In this document: positions 15,616 through 24,547 of the stretch, one piece after another
Position numbering within the stretch: position 1 is the first letter of the stretch
Layout of the letters: each line of letters starts with the position of its first letter
Source of the DNA: DASYQV01 sp036005125
GTDB taxonomy: Bacteria; Acidobacteriota; Vicinamibacteria; Vicinamibacterales; UBA2999
NCBI GenBank assembly: GCA_036005125.1
Contig: DASYQV010000030.1
Span: forward strand, 1-26,724
Direction of reading: 5' to 3'
DNA: 26,724 bases
Notes under the pieces: model-generated
What the model was told of the DNA's origin: nothing
What the model saw: only the letters and a program-made list of their open reading frames with translations
Database searches by the model: none
Translations under genes and position numbers: made by a program

Positions 15616-18168
15616 TCAGAAGCGATAACGCAGTGAGAGCTGCATCGATCGCGCCGCACGCACGGCAGCCGGCCTGCCGAACAGAGGCGAGGTAATCACG
15701 CCGACCACGGTGTTCGCGTTCAGGGCGTTCAGCGCGTTGAAGATGTCGAGATTCAGCTCGAGGTTGTCGAGGAAATCGCGCTTGGTCGATTCCGGATCCG
15801 CCGAAGGTGGACGCGGAGCCCGCAGGATGGTGGTGAATCGCAGGTCCACCTGCGCCAGCCCCGGTCCCATCCCGGTGTTGCGCCTCACGCCGGCTGGACG
15901 ATCATTGACGTTGAGATCATGGTTATCGTCCGACCCGGTTGTCACGTCGAATGGCGTGCCACTGGCCAGCATCAACACCGTTGCCAACCGCATCCGATCC
16001 TGCGCCCACCCGTACGTCCCGGCCAGGCTGAAGTGGTGCCGGCGATCGAAGTCGGCTCTTGCGCGTTCCGCGGCGAAATTGTTGTTGTCGGCTGGAAGAT
16101 CGAATGTCCCCGAGGCATCGTCGATCGTGCGCGACAACGCGTATTGAACCGATCCCTTGAACCCGGCGACACGGCCGCGGAACGTGGCGGTCAGCGAGTC
16201 CGTGTGGCTGGTCCCGGTCGCCTCGATTTGATTCACCTTCAGGCGGGACGGGTCCGGGCGGATGCCCGTCTCCGGCGCAGGTGCATTGACGTCATGCGCT
16301 CTGAAGGCGCCAGACGTTCGCATCTCGAGGAGCTCGAGCGCGACCGAGGTCCGTCGCCACAGCAGCCGCTCGATGCCGATGCTGGCCTGCGTCGTCCGCG
16401 GCGCACGGAGATGGCGGTCGAGCTGCCAGGCGTCAAGGCTCGCGCCGTGAAACGGCGCGGCCGATGCGGACAACGGAAAGGGAGGCGCAGCAATCGTGGT
16501 TTCCTGCAGACCCCCGGCACCATACAGCAGCGATCGCGCGACGGCGGAGTCGGGAAGGGAGCGGTAGAAGACGCCCGCGCCGCCGCGTACGACGATCTTC
16601 TTGCCGGAGGGCGCGAACGCGACCGAGGCGCGGGGCGCGACGTTGTTCACATCGTCGAGGCGTGATTGCCAGTCGTACCGCAGTCCTGCCACGATCCCGA
16701 TCGTATCGACCGGCCGCACATCGATCTCGGTGAACACGCCGGCGTCGACGTTGGCGAACGACACGTCAGGATTTCCACCTCGGACGCCGAACTGGATCGG
16801 CCGGCCATTGGAGAAGTCAGGCAGGCTTGCGAAGCTGAACGTGCCGCCGAAATTGCTGCCATCGAGACCATCCATCCAGCTCGTCTTTGCGCGCGCACCG
16901 ACGCGGAGAGTGTGTCCACGGATCGTGATTGTCCCAACGTCTTCGGCGTGAGCCGACGTTTCGCGGTTGACGATGAAGGTCTGCGAGGGGCCGCCGGTGA
17001 ACGCTCCAGCCACGACGATGGAGGGAGCCGTTGCTGGTGCGCCGTCCTGCCGGTGTTCCCGGCTCGCGCTGGCGCGGATCTCATTGAGCAGGCGGCTCGA
17101 CCACACGCGGCGATCGCCAAGCTGGACGCGCTGGCGGCGCTCGGTCGTGGTGTACGCCTGGTCCGCGAGTCGAAGTCCGCCAACGCCTCGTCCTCGCTCC
17201 AGGTCGTCGAACAGATCGTAACGGACTGAAAGCGCGTGCGTCCTTCGCGGTCGAAAGTCGACGCGGCCCAGAAACGTCGTCCTCCGCTGGAGTGTCGGCG
17301 CGTTGCTGGTCAGCGGGCCGGCCGGCGTACGGGCGTTGATGACCGCAGCGTCGTCGCTGGCAAGCCGCTGGCCGCTCGCGAAGAATGACCAGGGTCGCCT
17401 CACCAGCGGACCGCCGAAGGTCCCCTCGGAAAGAAGACGCTGCATGTCGGGAGTCGTCGCGGCGAGCGCGTTCCTCGCGTCGAGCGTCGAGTTGCGGAAG
17501 AACAGGGCGCCGCCGCCATGAAAGTAACGGCGCGAGCCGTTGTGCGTCTCGATCTCGACACGGGCTTTTCCGGGACTCCGATACTCAACCGCATACGGGT
17601 TGCGGTTGATCCAGAGACGGTGAATTGCGGCTGGAGGAATTTCGGCGGCACTGGTCTCCACGCCGTCGACAACGAAAGACACGCCGCCGGCCGGCTGAGC
17701 CGCGGTGAAGCTCTGGATGAGCGTTTCCAGACTCTGCATGTCCGCAGGAAGCTGCCGCAGCGCTTCAGGATCGAACTCCAATGCATCCGCATTCCGGGAC
17801 GGCGCAAGCACGCCGCCCGTCGGGTCGCCGCTGACGACGACTTGCTCGCCGATGCCGAGCGTCAGGCGCACCGTCACCCGGGGCGGCTCGCCTGCCTCCA
17901 CGGTCAGTTTGAGGTCCTCCGGTTGAAAGCCTGCGAGCTCCACGCGCAACCGATACGCGCCGCGTTCAACGCGCGCGAAAGAGAAGCGGCCGCTGCCGTC
18001 GCTGGTGGTTTCGCGGGGAGAGACTCTGTCGGACGCCAACACGACCGTTGCGCCGGGAAGCACGGCATCGGTGTCGTCGACGACCGTGCCGTGCACGGTC
18101 GTGTCCTGGGCCAACCCGTAGCTGGCGAAGAGACACCAGAAGCAGACGACGAATGCGAGGGTCCTCAT
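15616..18168 (-). CDS. Oar-like TonB-dependent outer-membrane receptor with carboxypeptidase-regulatory-like domain
   Basis: An 850-aa outer-membrane protein of the type abundant in Acidobacteria. The start at 18168 begins a signal peptide (RTLAFVVCFWCLFASYGLAQ); ATG 18186 is an alternative six codons earlier. Anything further upstream is translated repeat DNA. Residues about 22-105 form the CarboxypepD_reg domain (VHGTVVDDTDAVLPGATVV, GRFSFARVERGAYRLRVELAGFQ). A plug-like region follows (about 120-230; SFVVDGVETSAAEIPPAAI, PYAVEYRSPGKARVEIET). The beta-barrel runs to the C-terminus and ends SLRYRF, with the terminal Phe for BAM recognition. The family is thought to import complex carbohydrates or peptides; the ligand here is unknown. 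It is shorter than many Oar-like proteins (about 1000 or more residues). It converges with the VOC gene across a 60-bp gap. Confidence 0.85.
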   Translation of the reverse strand: MRTLAFVVCFWCLFASYGLAQDTTVHGTVVDDTDAVLPGATVVLASDRVSPRETTSDGSGRFSFARVERGAYRLRVELAGFQPEDLKLTVEAGEPPRVTVRLTLGIGEQVVVSGDPTGGVLAPSRNADALEFDPEALRQLPADMQSLETLIQSFTAAQPAGGVSFVVDGVETSAAEIPPAAIHRLWINRNPYAVEYRSPGKARVEIETHNGSRRYFHGGGALFFRNSTLDARNALAATTPDMQRLLSEGTFGGPLVRRPWSFFASGQRLASDDAAVINARTPAGPLTSNAPTLQRRTTFLGRVDFRPRRTHALSVRYDLFDDLERGRGVGGLRLADQAYTTTERRQRVQLGDRRVWSSRLLNEIRASASREHRQDGAPATAPSIVVAGAFTGGPSQTFIVNRETSAHAEDVGTITIRGHTLRVGARAKTSWMDGLDGSNFGGTFSFASLPDFSNGRPIQFGVRGGNPDVSFANVDAGVFTEIDVRPVDTIGIVAGLRYDWQSRLDDVNNVAPRASVAFAPSGKKIVVRGGAGVFYRSLPDSAVARSLLYGAGGLQETTIAAPPFPLSASAAPFHGASLDAWQLDRHLRAPRTTQASIGIERLLWRRTSVALELLEMRTSGAFRAHDVNAPAPETGIRPDPSRLKVNQIEATGTSHTDSLTATFRGRVAGFKGSVQYALSRTIDDASGTFDLPADNNNFAAERARADFDRRHHFSLAGTYGWAQDRMRLATVLMLASGTPFDVTTGSDDNHDLNVNDRPAGVRRNTGMGPGLAQVDLRFTTILRAPRPPSADPESTKRDFLDNLELNLDIFNALNALNANTVVGVITSPLFGRPAAVRAARSMQLSLRYRF

Positions 18169-18186
18169 CGGCGCTTTTCGATCCAT

Positions 18187-18258
18187 GCCGCATCTAAAGA
18201 TGCGGCCTACGTACGAGATGCGGCCTACGTACCTGCGTACGAGATGCGGCCTACGTAC
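18187..18258. repeat. Dispersed palindromic repeat, copy 4, with three direct half-copies
   Basis: GCCGCATCT-AA-AGATGCGGC (18187-18206) is a perfect palindrome. Its right half plus CTACGTAC recurs three times as AGATGCGGCCTACGTAC at 18198-18214, 18216-18232 and 18242-18258. The cluster fills the gap between the deacetylase-like gene and the receptor gene, and the last copy overlaps the end of the deacetylase-like gene. Confidence 0.92.
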
Positions 18259-18997
18259 GCGTTGTTCGCGCGGTCGCGAGATCGTGCATGTGCACAACCG
18301 CGTGCGAACGTTCGACGATCACCTGCACCAGCTCGCCCACCATGCGCCGGTCGTCCGGCGACATCTCCGCGTGATGCAGCATCACCCCGATTGCAGCGCC
18401 CGGGACGATCGCTCGGGCGATCGTCTCGCCCCAGCGAGCCGCTCCCAGCCGCGCGCCGCGGCGACCTGACCAGTCGAGGCACACGGGCAGCTCGTGAAGC
18501 GACGCGATGCCGAATGGTTCGGCCGTGACGTCGCGCGACAGGACCTCGAAGCCGAGGCCCGCCAGACATTCACCCGTGTCTCGGGTGCATCGGTTCCAGG
18601 GCGGCGTGAAGATCGGCGGCAGCGTGAGTCCCAGGGCCTGCTGGAGCCGTTCGCGACCGTTCGCGAGGTCCTGCCGCTGCACGTCGCGCGGACGCGACGC
18701 GCCAAATTCGCATCGACGGCCGGTCGGCTCGTGATTGGCATGTGCGAACCCGTGCTGATGCGCGGAGACCATGGGCGTGCCACGTGTCAGGAGTGTTCGC
18801 AGCTCCGCCGCCAGACGTGCGCCGATGGCCATGGGAATCGCGGCGAGCGCAATCGGCACATGAAAGCAGGCGACGACATCCAGAAGGCGGTACAACTGGT
18901 CGTCTTCCCATCCGGCGTCGTCGTCACGGAAGAAGAACGTGACGGACGAAACGTCGGCGGCCAGTGCCCGGCGAACCGGATCAAGCCAGGTGCTCAT
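18251..18997 (-). CDS. Polysaccharide deacetylase-like protein (CE4-type fold)
   Basis: A 248-aa protein, last gene of the glycan operon. It has the signs of a polysaccharide deacetylase-like NodB fold: FFFRDDDAGW (Asp25-27 as candidate catalytic/metal Asp), SAHQHGFAHANH (His80, 82, 86, 89 as metal-ligand candidates) and FTPPWNRC (131-137), which corresponds to the substrate-groove motif. A late LLHHAEM matches the final catalytic His region. There is no signal peptide, so it may act in the cytosol on a lipid- or nucleotide-linked sugar. It overlaps the upstream glycosyltransferase gene by 17 bp. Its last codons and TAG stop lie inside a copy of the palindromic repeat, so the native C-terminus may have been altered. 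The substrate is unknown. Confidence 0.82.
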   Translation of the reverse strand: MSTWLDPVRRALAADVSSVTFFFRDDDAGWEDDQLYRLLDVVACFHVPIALAAIPMAIGARLAAELRTLLTRGTPMVSAHQHGFAHANHEPTGRRCEFGASRPRDVQRQDLANGRERLQQALGLTLPPIFTPPWNRCTRDTGECLAGLGFEVLSRDVTAEPFGIASLHELPVCLDWSGRRGARLGAARWGETIARAIVPGAAIGVMLHHAEMSPDDRRMVGELVQVIVERSHAVVHMHDLATARTTRT

Positions 18998-20171
18998 GAA
19001 ACGTCATCCGCCGATCGCCGGCAGGTTTCGCTCCCTCGACCAGGGCCCTCAACAGGTGCGTCGTTCGTTCTGCACCGTTGAGATCGAGAGCAACCGGTGC
19101 GGGGGCGAACCCGAGCACTTCCTCAATGGCCGCCGCAAGCGTGGCGGCGTTCAGGCGCTCGGACGACAGCACCTGTAAAACGCCCAGCGCCCGGAGGCGG
19201 CGTGCCCGGTCGGTCTGTTCGGTCTCACCACGCTCCGCGAAAGGCACGACGAGCGCCGGCACTCGGGCTCGAACGATATCGAGTGCCGTGTTGTAGCCGC
19301 ACTGGCTGATGGACAGTCGCGACGCGGCCATCTCGGCGGACAGGTCCTTCACGCTCGGTCGGAGTCGAATCGACGGGTGATCGCGCGTCGCCGTGACGAG
19401 TTGCTGCCAGGTCGATCCGTCACACAGCGGGCCCGCGACAACCGTCAAACCGGGCGCGTCCGTCAGGCGGCCGTACGCTTCAACGGCGGTCATGAACAAC
19501 GGACCAGCGAATCGTCCGCCGCCGCCCGAGACCAGGATGCCTGTCCGATCGGATCCGCTCTCGAGCGATGGCCCGCCGGTGACAAATCCCGTGTAGTGAA
19601 CCGGTGTGCGCATCGGTTGACGCGGCCGGAAGAACTCGTCGAGGCGGGCGAACGCGGGGTCGGCGTGCACCAGCACCGCGTCGAAGTACCGATCGACGAG
19701 CATGCGTGCGCGCTCGTCGTGCTCCACCTGGCGATCGCCGCGCCCGACGAGGATGTCACGAAGGCTGCAGACGACGACGGGCCTCGGCGACGACGACTGC
19801 GCGGCCTCGAGCAGCGGCCGCAGCTCGCGCTCGAATTTCCTGCGGCCGAACGGAAACAACTCGATGACCACCGCAGCGGGCCGCTCCGTCGCAAGACAGC
19901 GCAGCATCGTGTCGCGCCGGACCTCGAGCGCAGTCTCCACGGGGTAACGCGAATCCAGGCTCACCAGCCGGCCTTCCTCGTCCACCACGATCGGTGGGAG
20001 CGCGACGATCTCGCACGAGACCGGCGGCGTGAGGCCTTCCGGCAGCAGACCACCGCACCACAGGGTCACGCGAAAGTGAGACGACAGCGCCTCGGCCACA
20101 CTCCACGAGCGCGTAAGGTGTCCGAGGCCGAGCGAATGTTGACAATAGAAAACCAGCGACGGCCGCGTCAT
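18981..20171 (-). CDS. MurG/COG4671-like glycosyltransferase
   Basis: A 396-aa two-domain GT-B fold protein. The N-terminal nucleotide-sugar family signature is CQHSLGLGHLTRS, with GLGHLTR at 15-21, as in MurG-type and COG4671 predicted glycosyltransferases. The C-terminal domain starts near 210 (GILVSGGGGRFAG) and holds SQCGYNTALD (289-298) and ERGETEQTDRARRL (313-326), the donor-binding segment. No membrane helices are obvious; it would act at the cytosolic face of the inner membrane. It overlaps the upstream phosphotransferase gene by 4 bp (ATGA at 20168-20171) and the downstream deacetylase-like gene by 17 bp. Donor and acceptor are unknown. Confidence 0.85.
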   Translation of the reverse strand: MTRPSLVFYCQHSLGLGHLTRSWSVAEALSSHFRVTLWCGGLLPEGLTPPVSCEIVALPPIVVDEEGRLVSLDSRYPVETALEVRRDTMLRCLATERPAAVVIELFPFGRRKFERELRPLLEAAQSSSPRPVVVCSLRDILVGRGDRQVEHDERARMLVDRYFDAVLVHADPAFARLDEFFRPRQPMRTPVHYTGFVTGGPSLESGSDRTGILVSGGGGRFAGPLFMTAVEAYGRLTDAPGLTVVAGPLCDGSTWQQLVTATRDHPSIRLRPSVKDLSAEMAASRLSISQCGYNTALDIVRARVPALVVPFAERGETEQTDRARRLRALGVLQVLSSERLNAATLAAAIEEVLGFAPAPVALDLNGAERTTHLLRALVEGAKPAGDRRMTFHEHLA

Positions 20172-21364
20172 AGGCGTACCGCATCGCTCAACAGGTGGTC
20201 TGTTCTGGCCGCCAGGCTCACGGCACGTCGATCGCCGCCGGGATCAATCGCCCGCGCGGCGCGCATGACCTTCGCAAGCTGTTGGTGCGCACGGTACGTC
20301 TGAACGAGCGGCTCGCGAAGCGTGACGCCGGCGGCGCGATACCCTTCCAGAAATGCGGCGGCGAGTCGCTCCGGCGGCACGGCGGGCTCGGCGAGCGCGT
20401 CCAGATCGCCGAGCACGACGCCAGCATCCATCTCGGGATCCCCGAGGCTGAAGCGGTCGAAATCAATCAGGCCGACCTCCGATCCTGCGTCGAGCCACTG
20501 ATCTGGATGGGGCGCCCCATGTACGGGTCGGAGATCGCGAGACGGACATCGTGCGTGCAGCTCGGCGAGCCGATCGACGATCGCGGTCACCATGTCAGAG
20601 AGGGCAGGCACGCGACGGACGACCTCGCCTGCGTGACGCCGCGATCGGGTGAGCTCGGATGCGCCATCGAATACCTCCGACGGCGTCACCTGCGCGCGCG
20701 TCAACGAAGCAGCCGCTTTTCCCATGCGTCGCGCCAGATCGTCGCCCTGCCCTCCGCGGAGCCCGCCGGTTGCCGGCTGACCGGCGAGCGCGGCCTGCCA
20801 GAGCGTCCGAGTACTCGCATCCCATGAGAGCGGCTCCGCGATGACGACGTTCAGCTCGCCTTTCGATGCGACGCGCTGAAGGGCCACGAGGTCCTGATAG
20901 ACGCGCGCACCTCTGTTGGTCGCGAACACCTTTGCAAACACCGTCCGATTGCCGGTCATCGTCCGGAGCGTGCACCTTTTACCAGGGTGATAACGCACCA
21001 CCGTGGCGCAAGCGGCCAGCGGCGCCAGACCTGGCAGATCCGGGTCGAAGGGGAACCGCGTCACACGTGCCCATCCAAGTCCCGTTGCGATCAAGCACAC
21101 ATCGGGAGCGCGCCCGCGATCGTCCGGCAGGTGCTCGAACATTTCGATCCGGCACAGTTCCTGCGACGGTGTCTCGCTCACGACGACGATCTCGGCAAAC
21201 GCCTCGGCTTCGGGCATGAACCGGCCGTACGTCTGACGCCATTGCCGTTCGGATGTCCACCAGCCGCGCCGTTCGCCTGCCTCCAGCACGATCGGCAGAA
21301 TCGCCGCGTCGCCAGCCAGCTCGGTCAGCGCGTCACGGTAGCGCTCGTGGCTCGAGATCGTCAT
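20168..21364 (-). CDS. Phosphotransferase-fold protein with catalytic Asp replaced (possible pseudokinase)
   Basis: A 398-aa protein of the aminoglycoside-phosphotransferase/choline-kinase-like superfamily. A nucleotide-lobe strand and lysine are visible (VRYHPGKRCTLR, then VFAKVFA), as is a metal-binding Asp301 in GLIDFDRFSLGDPEMDAG. The catalytic loop, normally HGDxHxxN/Q, reads HGAPHPDQ (282-289): Ala284 is coded GCG where the base Asp is expected. The Gln at 289 is, from memory, common in relatives. It overlaps the intact paralogue upstream by 32 bp and the glycosyltransferase downstream by 4 bp. It may be a non-catalytic partner, a binding protein, or an enzyme using another residue. The N-terminal 100 residues (before the kinase-like part) are unassigned. 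Confidence 0.8.
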   Translation of the reverse strand: MTISSHERYRDALTELAGDAAILPIVLEAGERRGWWTSERQWRQTYGRFMPEAEAFAEIVVVSETPSQELCRIEMFEHLPDDRGRAPDVCLIATGLGWARVTRFPFDPDLPGLAPLAACATVVRYHPGKRCTLRTMTGNRTVFAKVFATNRGARVYQDLVALQRVASKGELNVVIAEPLSWDASTRTLWQAALAGQPATGGLRGGQGDDLARRMGKAAASLTRAQVTPSEVFDGASELTRSRRHAGEVVRRVPALSDMVTAIVDRLAELHARCPSRDLRPVHGAPHPDQWLDAGSEVGLIDFDRFSLGDPEMDAGVVLGDLDALAEPAVPPERLAAAFLEGYRAAGVTLREPLVQTYRAHQQLAKVMRAARAIDPGGDRRAVSLAARTDHLLSDAVRL

Positions 21365-22640
21365 CGTGGCTGTCCGTCAGCAGTGCGCGCGCGTCACCCA
21401 GGAGCTCCGGCAGATGCAACAGTCCCAGGGGACGGACGCGGGTCAGGGCGCGCAGTATTCGTTCGATCAGCAGCGCAGCGGACGTGTACCACCTGAGCGC
21501 CGCGCGCGTTGGAAGTGGTCGTACCGACGCGTAGCCGACGAGAAAGGCGCTCGCCACGGTGTCGTGCGTCTCGGCGGCGAGACGTGCGCCGCGCCACAGG
21601 TACAGCAGGCCGGCCAGAAAGCTTCCGAGATCGGCCGCGGCGGGGCCAGTTGCCAGATCCTCCACGTCAATGAGCGCGATTTCCCGATCGGTCACGATCG
21701 CGTTCTTCGGATGCACGTCGCCGTGGAGGCACACGAGCTCGGTGGCGTCCGGCGGCCGCGAGATCAGATCGCACACGAGCGCATCAGCCAGATCCTCGAC
21801 ATCCGGACGAACATGGGCGACGAGCCGTCGCGCCTCGATCAGACGATCGGATGCAAACCGTGTGAGCCCCGGCGCTCCACGTGGCGTGAGCTCATGGAAC
21901 GCGGCAAGCGCTGCGCCGAATCTCGTGGCATCCTGCACCTTTCTGGCACCGGTGGCGTCGTCCATCCGCCGGCCATCGATCGCCTCCAGAAGGAGCAGAC
22001 GATAGTTCGGAAGATATGCAAGCGCTCGCGGCAGGCGCAGGTGAGGATTGCGGGTAACCGACTCTTGGAGCGCCCGGTACCGGTGGTAGTCGCGCTCGGT
22101 CTGATCGTGTGCCGATACCTTTGCATACGCGACGATGCGGCCGCGCTCGTCCAGACATGCGAGCGTCGCCGATTTCTCCGGGGCGTACGCCATCAGCCTG
22201 GCCGATTGCCACACGAGCGGCAGCCCATCGCGCGGCGACAGGTCGCCGCTGGCCACCGCGGCCAGTCGCGAGATCTTGCGATCGTTCGGGAATACCCAGA
22301 ACACCGTGTCGAGCTCCGCGTCATGGAACACCGGCCGTACACCGTCACACGGCAGCGCGCCCGCACGCGCCTCGTGACAGGCCCGGTGACCGCGGCCGTC
22401 GCGAAACGCGCGCGCGGAAATCGTCCAGCTCGTGCCGGCGACCTCGACACGGTGCAGGACGCGCAGGCTCTTGCCGATCTGGTAGTTGACGCGCAGCCGG
22501 TCGCAGCGCTCGATCGTCACGGGACCTGCGGCGCTCATCAGCCGACCGATTCGACCGGCGACGACCCCGGTATCGAGGAGCGCATCGCGCTGGGGCAACG
22601 CGGCATCCCGAGCCAGCAACATCGTCGCCGACGGGGTCAT
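21333..22640 (-). CDS. Phosphotransferase (aminoglycoside-phosphotransferase-like family), intact motifs
   Basis: A 435-aa kinase-like protein. The start at 22640 overlaps the heparinase-like stop (ATGA); the upstream open frame to 22805 is a shadow. The catalytic loop is complete: LHGDVHPKN with Asp308 and Asn313, followed by the metal-binding IALIDVEDLATGPAAADLGSF. An earlier lobe shows VNYQIGKSLRVLHRVE and RIVAYAKVSA. By family these enzymes phosphorylate small alcohols or sugars such as choline, homoserine, or aminoglycosides. In this operon, phosphorylation of a sugar or glycan precursor is more likely than antibiotic resistance; this is inference. It is probably a diverged paralogue of the next gene. 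Confidence 0.85.
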   Translation of the reverse strand: MTPSATMLLARDAALPQRDALLDTGVVAGRIGRLMSAAGPVTIERCDRLRVNYQIGKSLRVLHRVEVAGTSWTISARAFRDGRGHRACHEARAGALPCDGVRPVFHDAELDTVFWVFPNDRKISRLAAVASGDLSPRDGLPLVWQSARLMAYAPEKSATLACLDERGRIVAYAKVSAHDQTERDYHRYRALQESVTRNPHLRLPRALAYLPNYRLLLLEAIDGRRMDDATGARKVQDATRFGAALAAFHELTPRGAPGLTRFASDRLIEARRLVAHVRPDVEDLADALVCDLISRPPDATELVCLHGDVHPKNAIVTDREIALIDVEDLATGPAAADLGSFLAGLLYLWRGARLAAETHDTVASAFLVGYASVRPLPTRAALRWYTSAALLIERILRALTRVRPLGLLHLPELLGDARALLTDSHDDDLEPRALP

Positions 22641-24547
22641 ACGGCAACTCCCGGCGCTGCTATCCGGCGATCGAAATCGGCATAGACGTCGACGACCTCG
22701 GGGATGACGATCCGGGTGCGATCGTTCGCGTCGGCGTCGAGTATTGCTGCAGCCTCGGCGGTGCCAGCATCCGGCAAGGCTGCCGCGCGGCCGGAAGCGG
22801 TCCACATCACGCGGTCACGCCGCATTCCCGAGGGTGTCGCCGACCAGATCTCCGCGATGAGCACGTCCTCGCGGTCTGCGACACGCCGCGCGACCGCGAA
22901 CGCCGGCATCGGTGCAGCGTCGCCGAGCGGCATCAACAGCGTGAAGAAGTCTGCACACTCGACGCGGTCGGCCGTCGCCACAATGACCGGCGCCGGCTCT
23001 TTCACGCCGTAGATTGCCGACACCCAGCCACACTCGATCGCGATCGGCCAGGGGGGCGCGATAAGCAGACCGAGCCCGGGCGCGCGCACCTCGTAGGGAC
23101 CATCCTGCGTAAGCGCAGGCAGGCGCCCGGTGGCAGCCGGAGCGAGGTGAAATCGCAGATCGTAGCGATGCGGTCTCAATCCCTCGAGCGCATCGTGGAC
23201 GATCCAGTACTCGCCGCTGACGAACAGGATGCGCCGCCGGTGGATCGCGTCGTATGCCGGACTGATGACTTCACCGCACAGCACGTCGAGACCCGGCGCG
23301 ATGAGACGCTGGAGAAGACGGGCCTGTGCGACAGGGCCTTTCGGCTTTCCGCGACGATACGGCGTCTGGTCGAGGCCATCGACCGTGACCGTGTTGTGCG
23401 CCGCGGTCGACTTGAACCATCTGCGCCAGTGCGGCGGATCGTCGCAGTAGGTGAACCGGCCGGGATCGACGACAAGCGGCCGCCCCGACGCCACCTCGAT
23501 GCTCAACGCGTCGTAGTGGCCGTGGCCGCCGTCGCCAAGCGGGCCGCAGTCGAAGACGAGGAACCGCTCGCCGTCCGCGCACCTCGATGGTGGACTCAAG
23601 TGAACGGCGGGAATAGCCGCCCGCGAGCCGCTTCGTTGGAGGAAGTAGCCGCCAATCGGGAAGCTCGCGCTCGTACGCGGTTCGTGCCAATCGCGCCTTC
23701 GCAGGAGATCCATTCCGAGCGCCAGCAGATCGATGTAGCTGCCGGTATCGCTGTCCGACAGCGCCGGAATCGAGCCGTCAGGACGATGCACGTGCAGGGA
23801 GAAATCGCAGGCGCGAGCCAGCCGCTCGTCGAATTCCCGACCGAACTCGAAACCGAAGCGGCGGGCGTTCTCGCGCGCGCCAAGGAATGAACGGAGGACG
23901 ACGTGGTGATAGTGGGTCGAGCGCTCGCGATGAACGCCGTCCGGCCCGATGTCCTGCAGGAGATTGCGGTGCAGCTCCTCGATCGCGAAGGCCAGCAGGC
24001 CGCCGCCGGGGTCGAGCACCGGCAGGGCGAGCGCGGCAATGAACAACGCATACAACTCGAGCGTGCGGTGGTTGCGCTCGGGCGTCAGGTGTGCGCGCAG
24101 ATGCGCGACCTGTGCGCCGATGCTCTCGAGGACGACATCCGCCGAACCGTCGCCGAGACCTTCGAAGCGATCGCCGGCAACGAAACCATTCCACGCGTAG
24201 ATCCAGTTCTGAATGCGCCGGCCGACGACGTCCGGCGGGTCCACCGGCACGACCACCTGACGAATCCAGGACCGCACCAGCCGTTGCCATGTGTGTTGAA
24301 ATCGCGCCTCGCCGGTCTCCCGGAACGCCCAGGCGAGGTCGAGGCCGTAGTAGAACTTCACCCATTCGAGCCGCCACTCGCGATCGGGCGGCAGCGCCGC
24401 GCCGGGCCAATCGGGCTCCACGCCGAGGTCGAGCGTGAGGCCCTGGTGAGAAAAACGGCCGCGGCATACGTTCTCGGCAATCGCGCGATCGCGGTGCGCG
24501 GGCTCGATGACGCAGAATACCGGTCGTGGCGCGATCGTCGCGCTCAT
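22637..24547 (-). CDS. Heparinase II/III-family protein
   Basis: A 636-aa protein. The start at 24547 overlaps the ABC transporter stop (ATGA); the in-frame extension to 24694 is Arg-rich and antisense to that gene. An alpha-toroid domain (about 40-300; EWVKFYYGLDLAWAF, RIQNWIYAW, RNHRTLELYALFIAALALPV) is followed by the beta-sandwich domain with GDGGHGHYDALSIEV (His near 342-345) and TAAHNTVTVDG. The motif ERSTHYHHVVL near 214 holds Tyr/His candidates of heparinase II/III lyases. There is no clear signal peptide, which is odd for a lyase of extracellular glycans. It may act on the glycan made by the operon, for example trimming or editing, as an alginate-lyase-like enzyme does in some polysaccharide clusters. 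The substrate is unknown. Confidence 0.88.
   Translation of the reverse strand: MSATIAPRPVFCVIEPAHRDRAIAENVCRGRFSHQGLTLDLGVEPDWPGAALPPDREWRLEWVKFYYGLDLAWAFRETGEARFQHTWQRLVRSWIRQVVVPVDPPDVVGRRIQNWIYAWNGFVAGDRFEGLGDGSADVVLESIGAQVAHLRAHLTPERNHRTLELYALFIAALALPVLDPGGGLLAFAIEELHRNLLQDIGPDGVHRERSTHYHHVVLRSFLGARENARRFGFEFGREFDERLARACDFSLHVHRPDGSIPALSDSDTGSYIDLLALGMDLLRRRDWHEPRTSASFPIGGYFLQRSGSRAAIPAVHLSPPSRCADGERFLVFDCGPLGDGGHGHYDALSIEVASGRPLVVDPGRFTYCDDPPHWRRWFKSTAAHNTVTVDGLDQTPYRRGKPKGPVAQARLLQRLIAPGLDVLCGEVISPAYDAIHRRRILFVSGEYWIVHDALEGLRPHRYDLRFHLAPAATGRLPALTQDGPYEVRAPGLGLLIAPPWPIAIECGWVSAIYGVKEPAPVIVATADRVECADFFTLLMPLGDAAPMPAFAVARRVADREDVLIAEIWSATPSGMRRDRVMWTASGRAAALPDAGTAEAAAILDADANDRTRIVIPEVVDVYADFDRRIAAPGVAV

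Noticed and set aside
18187..18258. Possible small CRISPR array
   Set aside because: Repeat units are 17 bp with gaps of 1 and 9 nt; there are no spacer-sized intervals.
18169..18297. N-terminal extension of the TonB-dependent receptor
   Set aside because: The added residues (RRPHLVRRYVGRISYVG) are translated palindromic repeat DNA; the signal peptide at 18168 sets the start.
20168..22640. Antibiotic-resistance kinases (aminoglycoside phosphotransferase)
   Set aside because: The fold is shared with many small-molecule kinases and the operon is about glycans, so a resistance role is not supported.
22641..22805. N-terminal extension of the intact phosphotransferase
   Set aside because: Arg-rich and antisense-like; the ATGA overlap with the heparinase-like stop gives a better start.
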